DNA of 64,000 bases, from positions 14,938,702 to 15,002,701 of the forward strand of contig JABAKD010000023.1 in NCBI GenBank assembly GCA_012845835.1, in the 5' to 3' direction. Below are positions 32,080-43,464 of this stretch, piece by piece. Numbering within the stretch: position 1 is the stretch's first letter; every line of letters begins with the position of its first letter. Below the pieces are notes generated by a model, which made no database searches, was not told the origin of the DNA, and saw only the letters and a list, made by a program, of their open reading frames with translations. The position numbers and the translations under genes are program-made. This stretch comes from Undaria pinnatifida. Taxonomy: Eukaryota > Sar > Phaeophyceae > Laminariales > Alariaceae.

Positions 32080-33830
32080 GTGTATTGCTCTACGTACTAT
32101 TGCTGCATTGCTGTACTGCTGTACTGGGTGGTGGGTGTTGGGTGGTGGGTGGGTGGTGGACGGCGACTCGCCCGCTCCGCGAGATGGCCGAGTATCGTCA
32201 AAAAAGGAATTCCCCCCCGTCTGTTTCCTGTTTCATACAAGGTCCTCAAGAACCAACTAACTGCGCCGCGCGTACCAGGTGTACTGCTGGACGTACTGCT
32301 GCACTGCTGTCCTGCTGTATGTAGTAAAGGTTTGGTCGGTGGGTGGGTGGAGTGTACACTGCGTCGTCCGTGGTGGGTGGGTGGGCCGTTCTGTACGTGG
32401 GAGTCTTTTTGCGTCCTGTGGGGGATGAACCTTTTTTTTTGTTTCTACAATACCGGCCTCCCACTGGTGCTTGGGAGTACCACCGTCCCCACTGCTGCAC
32501 TCCTCTGTCCTTTACTGCCGTACGTACTGCTGCACTGCCGTACTGCTGCCGTGTTATTTTTTTTTTTTTGAATACTTACATACAGAGGATGATACCTTTA
32601 CTGGTACGTACGTACTGCTGCATTGCCGTACTGCTGCCCTACGATTATTTTGTTATTTTACAGCACCAATTTGTTTTTGTCCGCCATACCGGCCGGCAAC
32701 AAGCATATTTCGGGAGTACCACCAGCCCGAGAGCATTGTAACCAACAAATCGGCTCCTGCTCGCCTGTCAGGTGTATTGCTCTAGGTACTGCTGCATTGC
32801 TGTACTGCTGTACTGGGTAGGTTCGTGGGTGCATGGTGGGTGGTGTTCTGCTGTGCTGTACGTACTGCTGCACTGTTCTGATGTACGTACTGCTGCACTG
32901 CTGTTCTGCTGTTCTGCTGTATGTAGTAAAGGTTTGGTCGGTGGGTGGGTGGAGGGTGCACTGCGTCGTCCGTGGTGGGTGGGTGGGCCGTTCTGTACGT
33001 GGGAGTTTTTTTTTTGCTCTTTCCTGTTTCATAAGAACCAACCAACTAACTGCGCCCCGCGTACCAGGTGTATACTGCTGTACGTTCTGCTGCATGGCTG
33101 TTCTGATGTACGTACTGCTGCACTGCTGTTCTGCTGTGCTGTACGTACTGCTGCACTGCTGTTCAGATGTACGAACTGCTGCGCTGCTGTTCTGCTGTAT
33201 GTAGTAAAGGTTTGGTCGGTGGGTGAGTGGAGGGTGCACTGCGTCGTCCGATGTGGGTGGGTGGACCGTTCTGTACGTGGGAGTCTTTGTGTTGCTGTTT
33301 CCTGTTTCATAAGAACCAACCAGCTAACTGCGCCCCGCGTACCAGGTGTATACTGCTGTGCGTACTGCTGCACGGCTGTTCTGATGTACGTACTGCTGCA
33401 CTGCTGTTCTGCTGTATGTAGTAAAGGTTTGGTCGGTGGGTGAGTGGAGGGTGCACTGCGTCGTCCGTGGTGGGTGGGTGGGCCGTTCTATACGTGGGAG
33501 TCTTTTTGCGTCCTGTGGGAGATGTACCCTTTTTTATTCTACAATACCGGCCTCCCACTGGTGCTTGGGAGTACCACCGTCCCCCCTGCTGCACTCCTTT
33601 GTCCTTTACTACCGTACGTATTACTGCTGCCGTGTTATCATTTTTGTTCTGCAAAACTTACATAATCTACAGAGGATGATACCTTTAATAGCGTACGTAC
33701 GGCGGCATTGTCGAACTGCCCTGTTATTCTTTTGTTCTTTTAGTACTTAATACAGAGGATACAGCACCAATTTGTTTTTGTCCGCCATACCGGCCGGCAA
33801 CTGGCATATTTCGGGAGTACCACTAGTAAC
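32080..33830. repeat. GTACTGCTG / GGTGGGTGGG satellite field with higher-order structure
   Basis: Units of about 250-340 bp recur, containing TTTCATAAGAACCAACC, CGCGTACCAGGTGTA, TACGTACTGCTGCACTGCTG, TGTATGTAGTAAAGGTTTGG and CACTGCGTCGTCCGTGGTGG (near 32240, 32930, 33040, 33310 and 33430). A larger block with TACAATACCGGCCTCCCACT to CCATACCGGCCGGCAAC is duplicated at 32400-32720 and 33490-33825. Confidence 0.85.
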
Positions 33831-33914
33831 TTAAACATATATAAAATCATTCTTTGAATATAGAGCCATTCCTTGGTGTCATGGACTTTGGTCCGGAGTT
33901 TTTTGTCTCGGCCT

Positions 33915-34095
33915 AAGTATGCGATTCGCGGAACTGGAATTCTCGGTCGAATATGGCTTGGTTCGAGCGCCGCCTTCGGGGGGCGGCTCCAACGCCCCTC
34001 GCCCTGCCGTGTCCGTTCCGCACATCGACGTGAACGCGGACGGGTGCCGAGCGAGAGGGGCGAGTGTCGAGGAGGAATTTTGGAAAAATTGTTGA
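33915..34095 (+). CDS. GC-rich ORF island, possible terminal exon
   Basis: A short frame (ATG 33919 to a stop near 34095, about 58 codons) reads MRFAELEFSVEYGLVRAPP..., VPHIDVNADGC and ASVEEEFWKNC at the end. Base composition is exon-like against repeat surroundings. All three plus frames are partly open, so the register is uncertain, and phase does not clearly match the 31881 exon. The product is not recognised. Confidence 0.25.
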
Positions 34096-34169
34096 ATCTT
34101 AATGGCTGCAACGCCTGAATGATTTACAAAATTGGCATCATTTCCAAACGGTACGTGATAATGTTCGGA

Positions 34170-34890
34170 ATTTTGCGTACCGGGTGAGGACAGCAGTATG
34201 TACGACGAGCATGAACGCCAATTAATTGACGGCATTGGCAAACACACAACATAAGGTGCAGCAGCAGTAGCCGAAGGGCGAAACTTCTAGCACATACTGC
34301 AGCAACTAGTAGCAACCAGAACCACAGCAGATAGCTCAAAGTGCAGTACGAGTGCAGTTGGCAAGTTTAGTCGTACACGCATCACTCTGTCCAATAGTCT
34401 ATATATAACAGCAGCATCTCGAGACAAAACCAAGCAGGCAGAAGAGTCGTCTCTTCGGCCTTTGGCCTTGGCTTTAGCACAGTGGCTGACACTCCAGGCA
34501 GCCTCTGCTGTAGGCATGAACGAGTGCGGTTGATTCGCAGCGAACTATCCCGCTGTGCTCGCTTCTATGTGGCCATTGTCTATGCCATTTCATGTCACCT
34601 CCCTTCTGTTTTGAGCTCGTCGTCGTGCCGTCGAGGTACGAGGAAATCCGTACGTACTGGGTGAGAGCAGTAGTATGTACGACGAGCATGAACGCCAACT
34701 GACGGCATTGGCAAACACACAACATCAGGTGCAGCAGCAGTAGCCGAAGGGCGAAACTTCTAGCACATACAGCAGCAACTAGGAGCAACCAGAACCACAG
34801 CAGATAGCTCAAAGTGCAGTACGAGTGCCGTTGGCAAGTTTAGTAGTACACGCATCACTCTGTCCAATATATAACAACCGTTTTATGTTC
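34170..34890 (+). repeat. Two direct copies of a ~230-bp segment (also in 1310-1535)
   Basis: The block from GAGGACAGCAGTATGTACGA / GAGAGCAGTAGTATGTACGA through CGAAGGGCGAAACTTCTAGC to CATCACTCTGTCCAATA occurs at about 34175-34395 and 34660-34870. The pair encloses the segment with CAGGCAGCCTCTGCTGTAGG. This resembles an LTR-like or solo-repeat arrangement at the start of repeat copy 2, but no retroelement signals are proven. Confidence 0.7.
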
Positions 34891-34942
34891 ATATTGATGG
34901 AGAAAAAAAAACCAGGTATTACATTTATTTCCTGGAAGAATG

Positions 34943-35910
34943 GGGGAGTGATAATCTCGCAGACACAGGCGGAATCTTAACCTCGCCCACGGGGACATAT
35001 AATAACCATCCCCGGGTTTCCACCGTCATATTACGGTTCACAGTGTGCGAATTCGCGGGCATCAACGAGGGTGCTGGCACCGCCCCTACAGCACCATGGC
35101 CACCGAGATAGGCAGCAATATGACACCTGGACACCCCTGTACACTCAAGGCTCGACTTTCAGCCCCTGAAAGCTAGAAATTGGCGAAATCGATGACGATT
35201 TGCAGGTGCTGTTTAGGCCGCCACAGCAGCAGTACGTAGTGCAGCCTCACACACGCAGGTGCTGGCGTTGCTCCTACAGCCCCACGACCACCACTGCATG
35301 CAGCAATATCACACCTAGACTACATACCCCACACACTGAAGGCCGGACTTCAGCCCCTACGAGTGAGAAATCGTCGAAATCGAGGACGATTTGCACGTGC
35401 TGTGGACACCGCGACCGCTGCATGCATGCAGCAGGCAGTACATATGCATACATACATGTGTACATGTACAGTACACAGCAGTAGTGCAGCCTACACACAT
35501 CACACACCCGCAGAGGGAAGAATATCCCACGCTTGCTCTCCGTAGGTGCCCAAGAATAGTGTCAGTCTGACGTGCCTGTTGTATCCAGGAACTATAACAG
35601 GACAATGTGCAAGCGCACCCACAGCAGTGTAGTCTATAACTTGAATATTACACAGCCCACCCACAACAGCAGTCGACAACAACAGCAGTGCATAATGGAC
35701 GTGTGGAGGAAATCAGGAACACGTACCAAATAGCTGCCTTACAGCTAGCTTTCGGCACCCATTTACATTACAACTTATGCTTGCTCATCTAAAGTTTCCA
35801 GATCTCACGGTTGATTGACAGCCAGTCGTGGTGAAACCAGGGGATGGTTCTTAAATGTCCCCATGGGCGAGGTTTAGATTCCGCCTATGTCTGCGAGATT
35901 ATCACTCCCC
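34943..35910. mobile_element. 968-bp Mutator-like MITE with ~80-bp TIRs and 9-bp TSD
   Basis: The ends GGGGAGTGATAATCTCGCAG and their inverse extend with few mismatches for about 80 bp (34943-35023 versus 35830-35910). Flanks GGAAGAATG (34934-34942) and GTAAGAATG (35911-35919) form a 9-bp duplication with one mismatch. The related locus near 1584-1595 has a single TAAGAATG and no insert, i.e. an empty site. Long TIRs with a 9-bp target duplication point to Mutator-like elements. It has no transposase; the interior holds CAGGTGCTGGC and GCAGCAGTA repeats. Confidence 0.85.
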
Positions 35911-36264
35911 GTAAGAATGATACGTCGTACGAGCGGACGTTCTGATTCTGGTGTCGTGAGACCATCGAGCACACCGCATGTTTTACCCAAGCAAGAGCCA
36001 ACAAGAGGTAGCGCACAGGGGCCCCCAACACAGAGACACGTGACAACCACGGTCAGCTGTCGATCGCGTATTTCGCCGGTAGTCCGTGCTTCGGTGGGTG
36101 TATCGGAAGTCGTTCGTAGTACTGCTGTAGATCGTCGAAAAACCACGTGGCATCGTCGTGCTGGTGGCAAGACTCGCCAGTAGACCCCCCAAAATTTATT
36201 TTTCTTTTCTTTCGCTTGGCCCCATGCACCCATTTCCTTTCCTTTCTCTTCTTTGTTTCTTTTT

Positions 36265-37135
36265 TCCAATTGACTTGCGTCTGTTGTGCGCATGCGTAGT
36301 GATAGATACCACGTGTAATATATACGTGGTAGTCTTTCTTGGTTGGCAAGCGGTATAGTCGGTTTTTCCAGGCGCGAGTAATGAGACGTATGTACCGGTA
36401 TGGACCTGGCACATCGTAGACTGACTCCCGATTTCACTTTTATATGTTTCTGGTGGAGGCATGAACCGCGTCAGCTGTGATTTATGCGTGTACCACCATT
36501 GGTTTGTGTTTTTCCCCTAGGGTATTCCTCAGCTCCAGAGTGACTGGAGCCTGTCCTGTGACCACGGACTTGATTATGCGAGTTAATGTGAGAACGACAA
36601 CAACAACAACAACAACAACTGAAATATTGCCTGTTTCTTGACCTTTCAGCTGCTTCCTGCAAACTTGGTTTTTCTGCCAACACGATTTTGACTTTTTCGC
36701 GATTTTTTCTTCGTTTTTGTCTAGTAAGTTGAACTTCCTACTGCCGCTAATTTGCCGCCTGTGCAGTAGTTGCGGAACGGTCCAGCTTTAGCTTTTCTTT
36801 GATTCGCACTATTTGTTTTGTACTTGACGAAGCTTCATTCAGCGGCTGAGATCTGGGCTTGGCTCATCAGCTCGACACCGCCCAGCACCCCATCGCAGCG
36901 CTATAGCTTACAGCAACGAAGCGCCGTGCAGTGCCCTGCGATACCCTGCAGTTCAGCTCAGCAGCGCACCGCTAGCTCAGCAGAGCGACGCGCTATGCTT
37001 TGCCGTGCTCTGCCGTCGCGGTCGTTCGTTATTCATGATATCTAAAACTCCGCGTACGCTGATACTTGAGTATTTGGCGCTTTATTCTATACATATCGCG
37101 TCAACCATCGTAATATCATACAATATGGGGGAGGG
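36265..37135. other. Segment present only in repeat copy 2
   Basis: Relative to copy 1 (junction near 1930-1950) this is about 870 bp of extra sequence. It includes an ACAACA run (36596-36620) and a CAGCGC/AGCTCAGCAG-rich patch near 36880-37015. No TIR, TSD or coding region is evident; it is either an insertion here or a deletion in copy 1. Confidence 0.55.
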
Positions 37136-38311
37136 AATGTAATCTCTATGCAAAGATCCTGTTTTTTTTCAATCATTTGTCAGCCGGCCGCCCCGGCGGT
37201 CTATTAATAATAGCGGTTTTACCCTCGAATACTACTAACGTTTGGTTGTCCTTGAGTTCGACACCCACCACGATGAAATTTGACTTTATTTGCAAAAATG
37301 CAAAAAAAAACAGGGATCAATCACCTGCTGAGAGCGCCTAGCAGCGTGGGTTGGTTCGACGCGAGTCGACGAGGGAAGAAAATGCTGGATTCTCCTGGCG
37401 GTAAAAATGAAAGCACGTGCCGAAGTGGGGAGGGAGGAGGAGGGCCCGCTATTGACCCCGGATCTGAGTTACTACTGGGAGGGAGCGCGAGAGTGGTGCG
37501 GGGATAATAAATGGGATGAAGAAAAAAAAATGTTGCAAAGGTATATTATTATTACTACCAGTAAATAATATGTCAGTCTCTAGGAAATACGCACGGCACT
37601 GTCAGCAGTCGTCATGGTAGAGACACTCCGGATATTATGCATTGAGGGGACGCGTCCAATTTCGACAACGTGAAAGCCCCCGCGAAGAAAAGACAGCAGA
37701 CACACATATCCCGCCTTCCCGAGAAAAAACAGAGAAGAAGCGCTACGCCAACCTCCCGTACGAGCAAAGCCACCCCCGCACCAATCTTAGACAACGCCGC
37801 CTCAACGAGAGATCGCCCTCCTCTTCTACGTTTTCCTCCTCTCCCGCGACCACGCAGACCAATCAATGCGACAGCCTTCACGTAACAAACAAAGCAATCT
37901 TCTTCCAAAACCTCGCCGGCTGACATGTCCTCATGTCGACGTTTGATGCAAACCGACTTTGCATCCTGTCGACTTCGAACCTCCATTGCCACGGGGACAG
38001 CAGTGCAGTCTCTTCATTAATGCCAAGGCCTCTTTTGTTTCGCCTAGAGGCGACGCAGGTTCTCCATAATACTCTTTTCGGTATTTTTGTTTGATAGGCG
38101 CCAACTTTTACTTGACGGGGCGCATTTAACAGTTTGTTTCGCCTATCCTTGCCTTCTTTGTTGTATAATAATACGTTTTTTCTTTTGTCAAAGCATGACT
38201 TTCAGAATCCCATGTTTGTATTAAACTCTTGGCATTACTTTAAAGTTCAATGCATGATAAATCGGACAGCTACACCTTAAGTTGTCGAAGTGCTGCCCTG
38301 CCCTACCCGAA

Positions 38312-38356
38312 GCATGGGCGCCGGCATTCGCCGGCGCCCATGCGGAGCCCTTGTAT
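38312..38356 (+). other. 14-bp perfect GC hairpin plus GCCCTTGTA
   Basis: GCATGGGCGCCGGC and GCCGGCGCCCATGC pair with loop ATTC, followed by GGAGCCCTTGTA. It is the best preserved member of the family and marks the end of homology with repeat copy 1. Confidence 0.7.
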
Positions 38357-38359
38357 TAA

Positions 38360-39558
38360 TCACGGACTGAGAATGTGCCCTGCCTTTTGGCGTTGGTGTG
38401 AAACAAAACAGAAAAATATGTGAGACAAACGAAGCCCGCATTCCAGTGAAAAAGAAAATCGGCGAGAACCCCAGCATTCATTCCAGCAGCACCACCCTCA
38501 TCATGCAGAGGCAGGCTAAAATGGTATGACCGCGACGTTTGGAGAGATCGTCGGTATCTACTATTAATAGATTCACCACAAGCAATACTAGAAGACAACT
38601 CGACCATTTCTGTAGGAAATTAGAAGTGATCGGGGACACCAGCGGCGACTGCCCCACGCATGGTGACAAACTGGGCCACCTTCGGCCCCTTGAGTCTGTT
38701 CCGCTGCGTGAGGTGTGCAGAGCATCGTGGTGCATATATTCAGCGGGTACGGGGGCGTCGTGTATCCATTCCCGGGAACCCGCGGTACCCGGGGTCCCGG
38801 GAACCCGGCCCTAAAAATCCCGTCAAATCCCGCGCGATGGGATTTTGGGTCGGTACCGGGTTCGTCCCGGTACTGAGCGGTACCACGAAAAGGTGCCGGG
38901 GTCCCAGTACTGAGACAGACGGGGCGCAACCCTGCAACAGCGGTGAGCAGCCCGTTGGTGAGCAGCCCGTTGGTGAGCAGCCCGTTAGAGAACTGGAGGA
39001 TTCTTTATTTCAAAACGAGGCAATTTTTATGTCAAGGAGTGCAGTGTGCATTGCAGTGTGTAGACTAGTCTATACTTGTGGCATCATATTTGCGATAACC
39101 AAGCTCAAACCACACGCCGCCTCACCTCTGTCCGAGCAGCATCCAGAAGAGTGTGCCTGTTCTCCATATTGGTGGGCATGGCAGGTGCTGGTGCAGATGC
39201 TGGTGCAGGTGTTGTTGCTGGTGCTGGTGTGTCTGCTGGTGCTGGTGCGGGTGCTGCCGCTGCTGTAAGCCCTCTCCAGACCAAAACTTTGCTGTTGCTG
39301 TCGCTACCTAACCGCTTGTAAACCTAGCTCGCCCGCCAGAAGCTTCACCTACTAGAAGAGAAAGGCCTACCAATGCCTGTCGTTGTCACGGCGATCTGCC
39401 CCCCTGCTTCCCAGTTGCACCCTCTGCCGCACAGCGATGCCAGATGCAGGATGGGGATACTCGTCCGTGCTCGGTTGTTACAGGTTAGTGCTCTCTGGAA
39501 TGGATACTATATCCCTCTGAAATATGCCTCTGAATGAAATGAAAACCCTTTTTTTCTG
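38360..39558 (+). other. Unassigned; low-complexity GC patches and a 15-bp in-frame repeat
   Basis: 38745-38930 is rich in CCCGGGAACCCG, CCCGGGGTCCCGGG and GGTACCGGG-like palindromes. 38942-38986 is three exact copies of GGTGAGCAGCCCGTT, which would encode G-E-Q-P-V. 39175-39268 is a GCTGGTGCTGGTG run that would encode Ala-Gly repeats like those in the hAT protein N-terminus. I cannot support a gene here. Confidence 0.4.
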
Positions 39559-39981
39559 TGTGGTAGAAAAACGAGTTTAGAAGGACATAACTCGAGTAGC
39601 ATTTGTTGTTCAACATTTTCAGTCTACTTCCTCACAATGGCGTCGCAGACAGGATGTGAGATAATGAACGGTGAGGTCGCTGGTTCGATTCTCACCGTCT
39701 TTCTTCCCAGAAAAAAGAAGAAAAAAAGGATTTTCTCACGTTCAAAACCTGTAAAACTCAACCACTTAAAAACAACGATGAGAGCAATGTATAGGATCAT
39801 TGCAAGTCACTCCAATCCCGAAAAGTCGCATTGGATACTGGGTACCTCATCGGGGTTCCTGACATAATCTGGGAAATATGTCAGGTTTAGTGGGGGAGAA
39901 TATGGTGGAAAAACGAGTTTAGAAGGAAATAACTCGAGTAGCATTTATTTGTTGTTCAACATTTTAGTCTACTTCCTCACA
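39559..39981 (+). mobile_element. TRIM-like miniature LTR retroelement, plus orientation
   Basis: Terminal direct repeats are 39559-39636 (78 bp) and 39901-39981 (81 bp), with TG...CA or TA...CA ends. A purine tract, AGTGGGGGAGAA, sits directly before the right repeat. TGGCGTCGCAGACAGG lies one base after the left repeat, at the primer-binding position. The target duplication TCTG lies at 39555-39558 and 39982-39985. There is no coding. The interior has GGTTCGATTCT, a tRNA B-box-like motif. Total size 423 bp is typical of TRIMs. Confidence 0.8.
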
Positions 39982-40354
39982 TCTGGGGAGCGCCTAATCT
40001 TGACCCACGGGTTGGGAAAGAGAACCACCACCCAAACATTCAAGGGCAAATTTGGGATGTACCGGGCCAGCTTTTTGTAATTTAATTCCGCGGGCGAAGC
40101 CCGTGGAATTTTTGTGGAAACCCCTATCGTATGTCTGGTGAAAGTGGTTATTACTGGGGATTTCAGCGTCGACAACGATCCTTGAGAGGGGTGGCCAGAA
40201 CTAGAGTTCACCGCGGCTGGTTTGGATGCAGAGCGAGCGACTGTAATTGAATTACGAGCGAAAGCGACCCGTAAATAGTGCTGCCTACTTGGTACATTGC
40301 AACGCTCCGTTGTGTTTAGCGCGCCCCCCTCCGGCATATATATGCCTACTGTAC

Positions 40355-40427
40355 TACTTCGCTAAATATGAAGACATCATACGCGATGGCACGCAAACAA
40401 TAGTTTTCGACGATGGTGACTGCGCCC
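40355..40427 (+). CDS. Possible exon fragment in each 4.4-kb unit
   Basis: A short frame reads YFAKYEDIIRDGTQTIVFDD then GDCAQ and ends exactly at CAG/GTGAGT. The composition is protein-like, but there is no start or partner exon I can define, and perfect copying between units gives no test of selection. Product unknown. The same segment is at +4404, +8805 and +13206. Confidence 0.25.
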
Positions 40428-40857
40428 AGGTGAGTTGAGCCATTAATTGACGATCTCCAAAGATCCCAACCATATCGAAGTCGCGTTTTTATTGCGGTCG
40501 TGACAGTGAGCCAATTATAGTCAATGCGGTCAAACTTTGTGTGGCGCCGTACAACGGTATAGCCCCAATGATCTACGAAGCAATCGAGCCGCCCTGTCCA
40601 AGATATTTCTTTGTGTTGTCTACCCATAGCTATGCAGCCCCCCCCCGTCCCCCCCGGCGCAAGCACGTCTAAACTCTGTTAAAGAGTATGATTCACAAGG
40701 AATCCATCGTATATAGGTAGATGTTCATTACATAGTCAAATAAGTGTATGCAGAGTACTGGGTAAGCTGTCGAACCATGTGATAGAATTTTTTTTATTTT
40801 GTATGGAAGAGGACACATATATGGTCCTGCGTTCCACCAAGTAATAACGCGTTGACG

Positions 40858-40940
40858 GGTCACGTGCGTAAGATCAAAGCGTTGACTAGGTCACGTGCGT
40901 AAGATCGAAGTGTTTACTCATAGTCACGTGCGTAAGATTG
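40858..40940 (+). repeat. Three-copy GTCACGTGCGTAAGAT repeat (iteron-like)
   Basis: GTCACGTGCGTAAGAT occurs three times at about 31-33 base spacing, each centred on the palindrome CACGTG. It is also present in units 2, 3 and 4. CACGTG is a known bHLH/bZIP target in many eukaryotes; any role here is inference. Confidence 0.7.
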
Positions 40941-41225
40941 ACCAGGGTGTCGTAGGTAGTGGATACCACCATACGAGATAATTTGTTAGAGTAAAAAGGA
41001 AGAGACACGAGTGCTTGCACATCGAGTTCACTCTTCACATCTGCATCTGGACTTGGACAGTTCATAGTGACATAAGTTTTTTGTTGGCCCAACGAGAGCC
41101 CATTTAAAGTGATCCACCATCGTCTAAACCATCATCAGTCAGGCTCGAGCTCGTCTCGCCACGACTCTGTGTTAGCCTCTGAAGACCGTCATCGGTCAGG
41201 CACCACCACATTTCTAACAAACTCA

Positions 41226-42077
41226 CCTTGATGAGATAAAATCGAAGGCCGGATCCAATAGGCCAAGGTCTTCCGCACCCGGCTTAATTTTGTCGGGGGC
41301 TCCAACTGAGACTCGCCGTCTGGGGCGCTGGCAATTGGGATGATAGGAAGACAGATTTTGGGGACGGGCGACAAGCAGCAAGGCGATATTTCCGCCAACC
41401 GGTCACGGCGTACGAGGCAAGCAATCGTTTGCAATCCCAGGTACACGCACGAAACAAGGACAAAAAAGGCGCCTGAGACGCAACCTCATTGTTCTCGCTC
41501 ACATGGTTCGCGCTCCAAGCGCAATCTTTATCTTTGTCACCTGTGATTCTTCAAGTGTTTTTTAAGTAAATTGGTACTCAACCCCGACACGATATATGAC
41601 ACGCCGGAGGGTTTGAAACTTACCAGCACAACCTAGCGTATCACTGTGCTTGCTAGGATAGAACGACTGCGCGCAGTATCATTTTCGTCCGGCCCGACGG
41701 GCGTCTTCTGCTTGACTCGCTGCCTTGTCATACCAAAACAGTGGCGACCGGACGGATTCGACCACAAAGAAAGTAGAAAACATCAAGGGGTCAACGGCGG
41801 TATGCTCATCAATGCATAGTTCACACTGACGGGGCGGTTTTGGATTTAAGCACCAAAATTGAAAACTGAACGTAGAAGTTTATTACATGGGCAGAGCACA
41901 TGAACATTTACAACTGACACTCACCGCATCGCTCTCCCCGGTAATGCTATGCATGGTTTTGCGCCGATGTCGTCCGTCACGGCTCTGAGCCCCACCCCGC
42001 GAACAGGCGCATGATCGGTTGGTGGCCTTCACGCCCACCGCGCAACGTCCAAAAAGAGTGGTAGGGAACAGCATCAC
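41226..42077 (-). CDS. Possible multi-exon minus-strand gene fragment in each unit
   Basis: Donor-like sites on the minus strand follow open stretches: after ...SITGESDA (GCG/GTGAGT near 41925), after a GTGCTG/GTAAGT near 41626, and after a segment ending ...FDFISS or ...SILSHQ at AAG/GTGAGT near 41231. An acceptor-like TTGCCAG precedes the last one. All three frames are partly open, so I cannot fix the register or name a product. It could be chance in repeat DNA. Confidence 0.25.
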
Positions 42078-43416
42078 CAGTCACACATCAGCAGGCAGAA
42101 ATAGTCTGGACGCCTTACGCCAATACTGTACATCTGAGGAGGGGAAGAACGTGAAAGGATGTGAGGTATGGGATGGAAACAAGTTCAAGAGATGAACGTC
42201 CACGGTAGAACGTGACGCGCATCACACGCGTTGCGGTGCACGTTGCTCAAGCCTGAACGAGACATGAACGAATCGTCCCTCCGCGCCATCTACTCGACAA
42301 CCAGTCAACCTCACCTTAACGTGGCGGAATCCTTTCCCCTTGTCCGTGTTTCTCACTCCTGCCAAAGTCCGTATTGTGCTCCCGATGGATGCTTCGGCGT
42401 TGAGGATCCCATCAATCTATGAGCATTTTTTTTTTCAAGAAGCAAGGGCGAAGAGAGAAACGGTGCTGTACAGATGCTGCTGACTCCTATCTTGGATGAC
42501 TTGAGGTTCCTACCAACCAGAGTACAGTACCTTGTGGAGTAGGTTGGTACGTGTGGCGCCCCGGTGGTGGTGTAGGTGGAGGAGAAAGGTGGCGTAATAG
42601 CCGGTGATCGGTAAACTACAAACTACTAACTAAGGCGGGTGTGATAACCCGATTTACCCGGTACGTGTGTGGTGAAGCGTGATAGCTCAGGTGTGATAAC
42701 CCGGAAATGGAACTCGGAACTGTGGCGTGGTAGCCGGGATGTAAATACACAGGCGTGGTAGCCGTGCAGTGGTAAAGGCGTGATAGCCCTTGCAATATAG
42801 ATGGGGCGTGGTAGCCCTTGGCGTGGTAGCCGTAGAAGAGACACAGAGAAGACACAAGGAGAGGCAAATATAGAGTCGAAAATGGAGTGATATTATTCGT
42901 GCACATAAAAACCCACAACACAAAATCCCGTTGTGGAGATCCATCCCACACATATGCGAAACCCCCAAAATTCTCCGATCCATCTTTTCGACGGATTCTT
43001 GTTAGCAATCTGACAATGGAGTGAGTACGTCCAACAACCTGTGCACTTAACAACCTGTGTACTTGGACAATCTGTGTAAGTGTACATAAGTATACGGCGA
43101 CAGTTGCTCGGCGATACGAACAGCAGGACACCGTAAACAACAGCAACAACATCCTCAACAGCTAGCGGAACCGACACAGCTACTACTACTGATACTGTAC
43201 GGCATAAACCCCAGCATTTGCAGCGGCTACTGCTGCTTCATGTGACAGTTGCTGTTGCCATGCCTATCACTGCCGCTGTTATTCCACACCTGGGAAAACA
43301 GTATATCGACTACGTGCGCGGTGTGCATGTTGTCCGGCAATACGGTACGTGCGGTGGGGAGCCGCGGGCAGCAGCAGCAGTAGCCGTAGAAGAAGGACAG
43401 CAGCAGCAGTAGCAGT

Positions 43417-43464
<48 letters not shown>

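Larger units (their letters stand above)
34412..38356 (+). repeat. Dispersed repeat family copy 2 (partner 1075-3190)
   Basis: It aligns with 1075-3190 in the same order and orientation, interrupted by the TIR element at 34943-35910 and by an extra 36265-37135. The 3' part (37135-38356) is the best conserved, including GCAAAGATCCTG, GTTTGGTTGTCCTTGAGTTC and the terminal hairpin. Confidence 0.8.

Noticed and set aside
38660-39268. 202-codon plus-strand frame
   Set aside because: It passes through palindromic GC repeats and a GCTGGT run and ends in a hydrophobic low-complexity tail (LVLVCLLVLVRVL) that is out of register with the Ala-Gly-coding frame. Coding status is unsupported.
42616-43158. 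180-codon minus-strand frame in each 4.4-kb unit
   Set aside because: Its second half is a translation of the GGCGTGGTAGCC minisatellite (repeated G-Y-H-A), and three overlapping frames are open in the same place.
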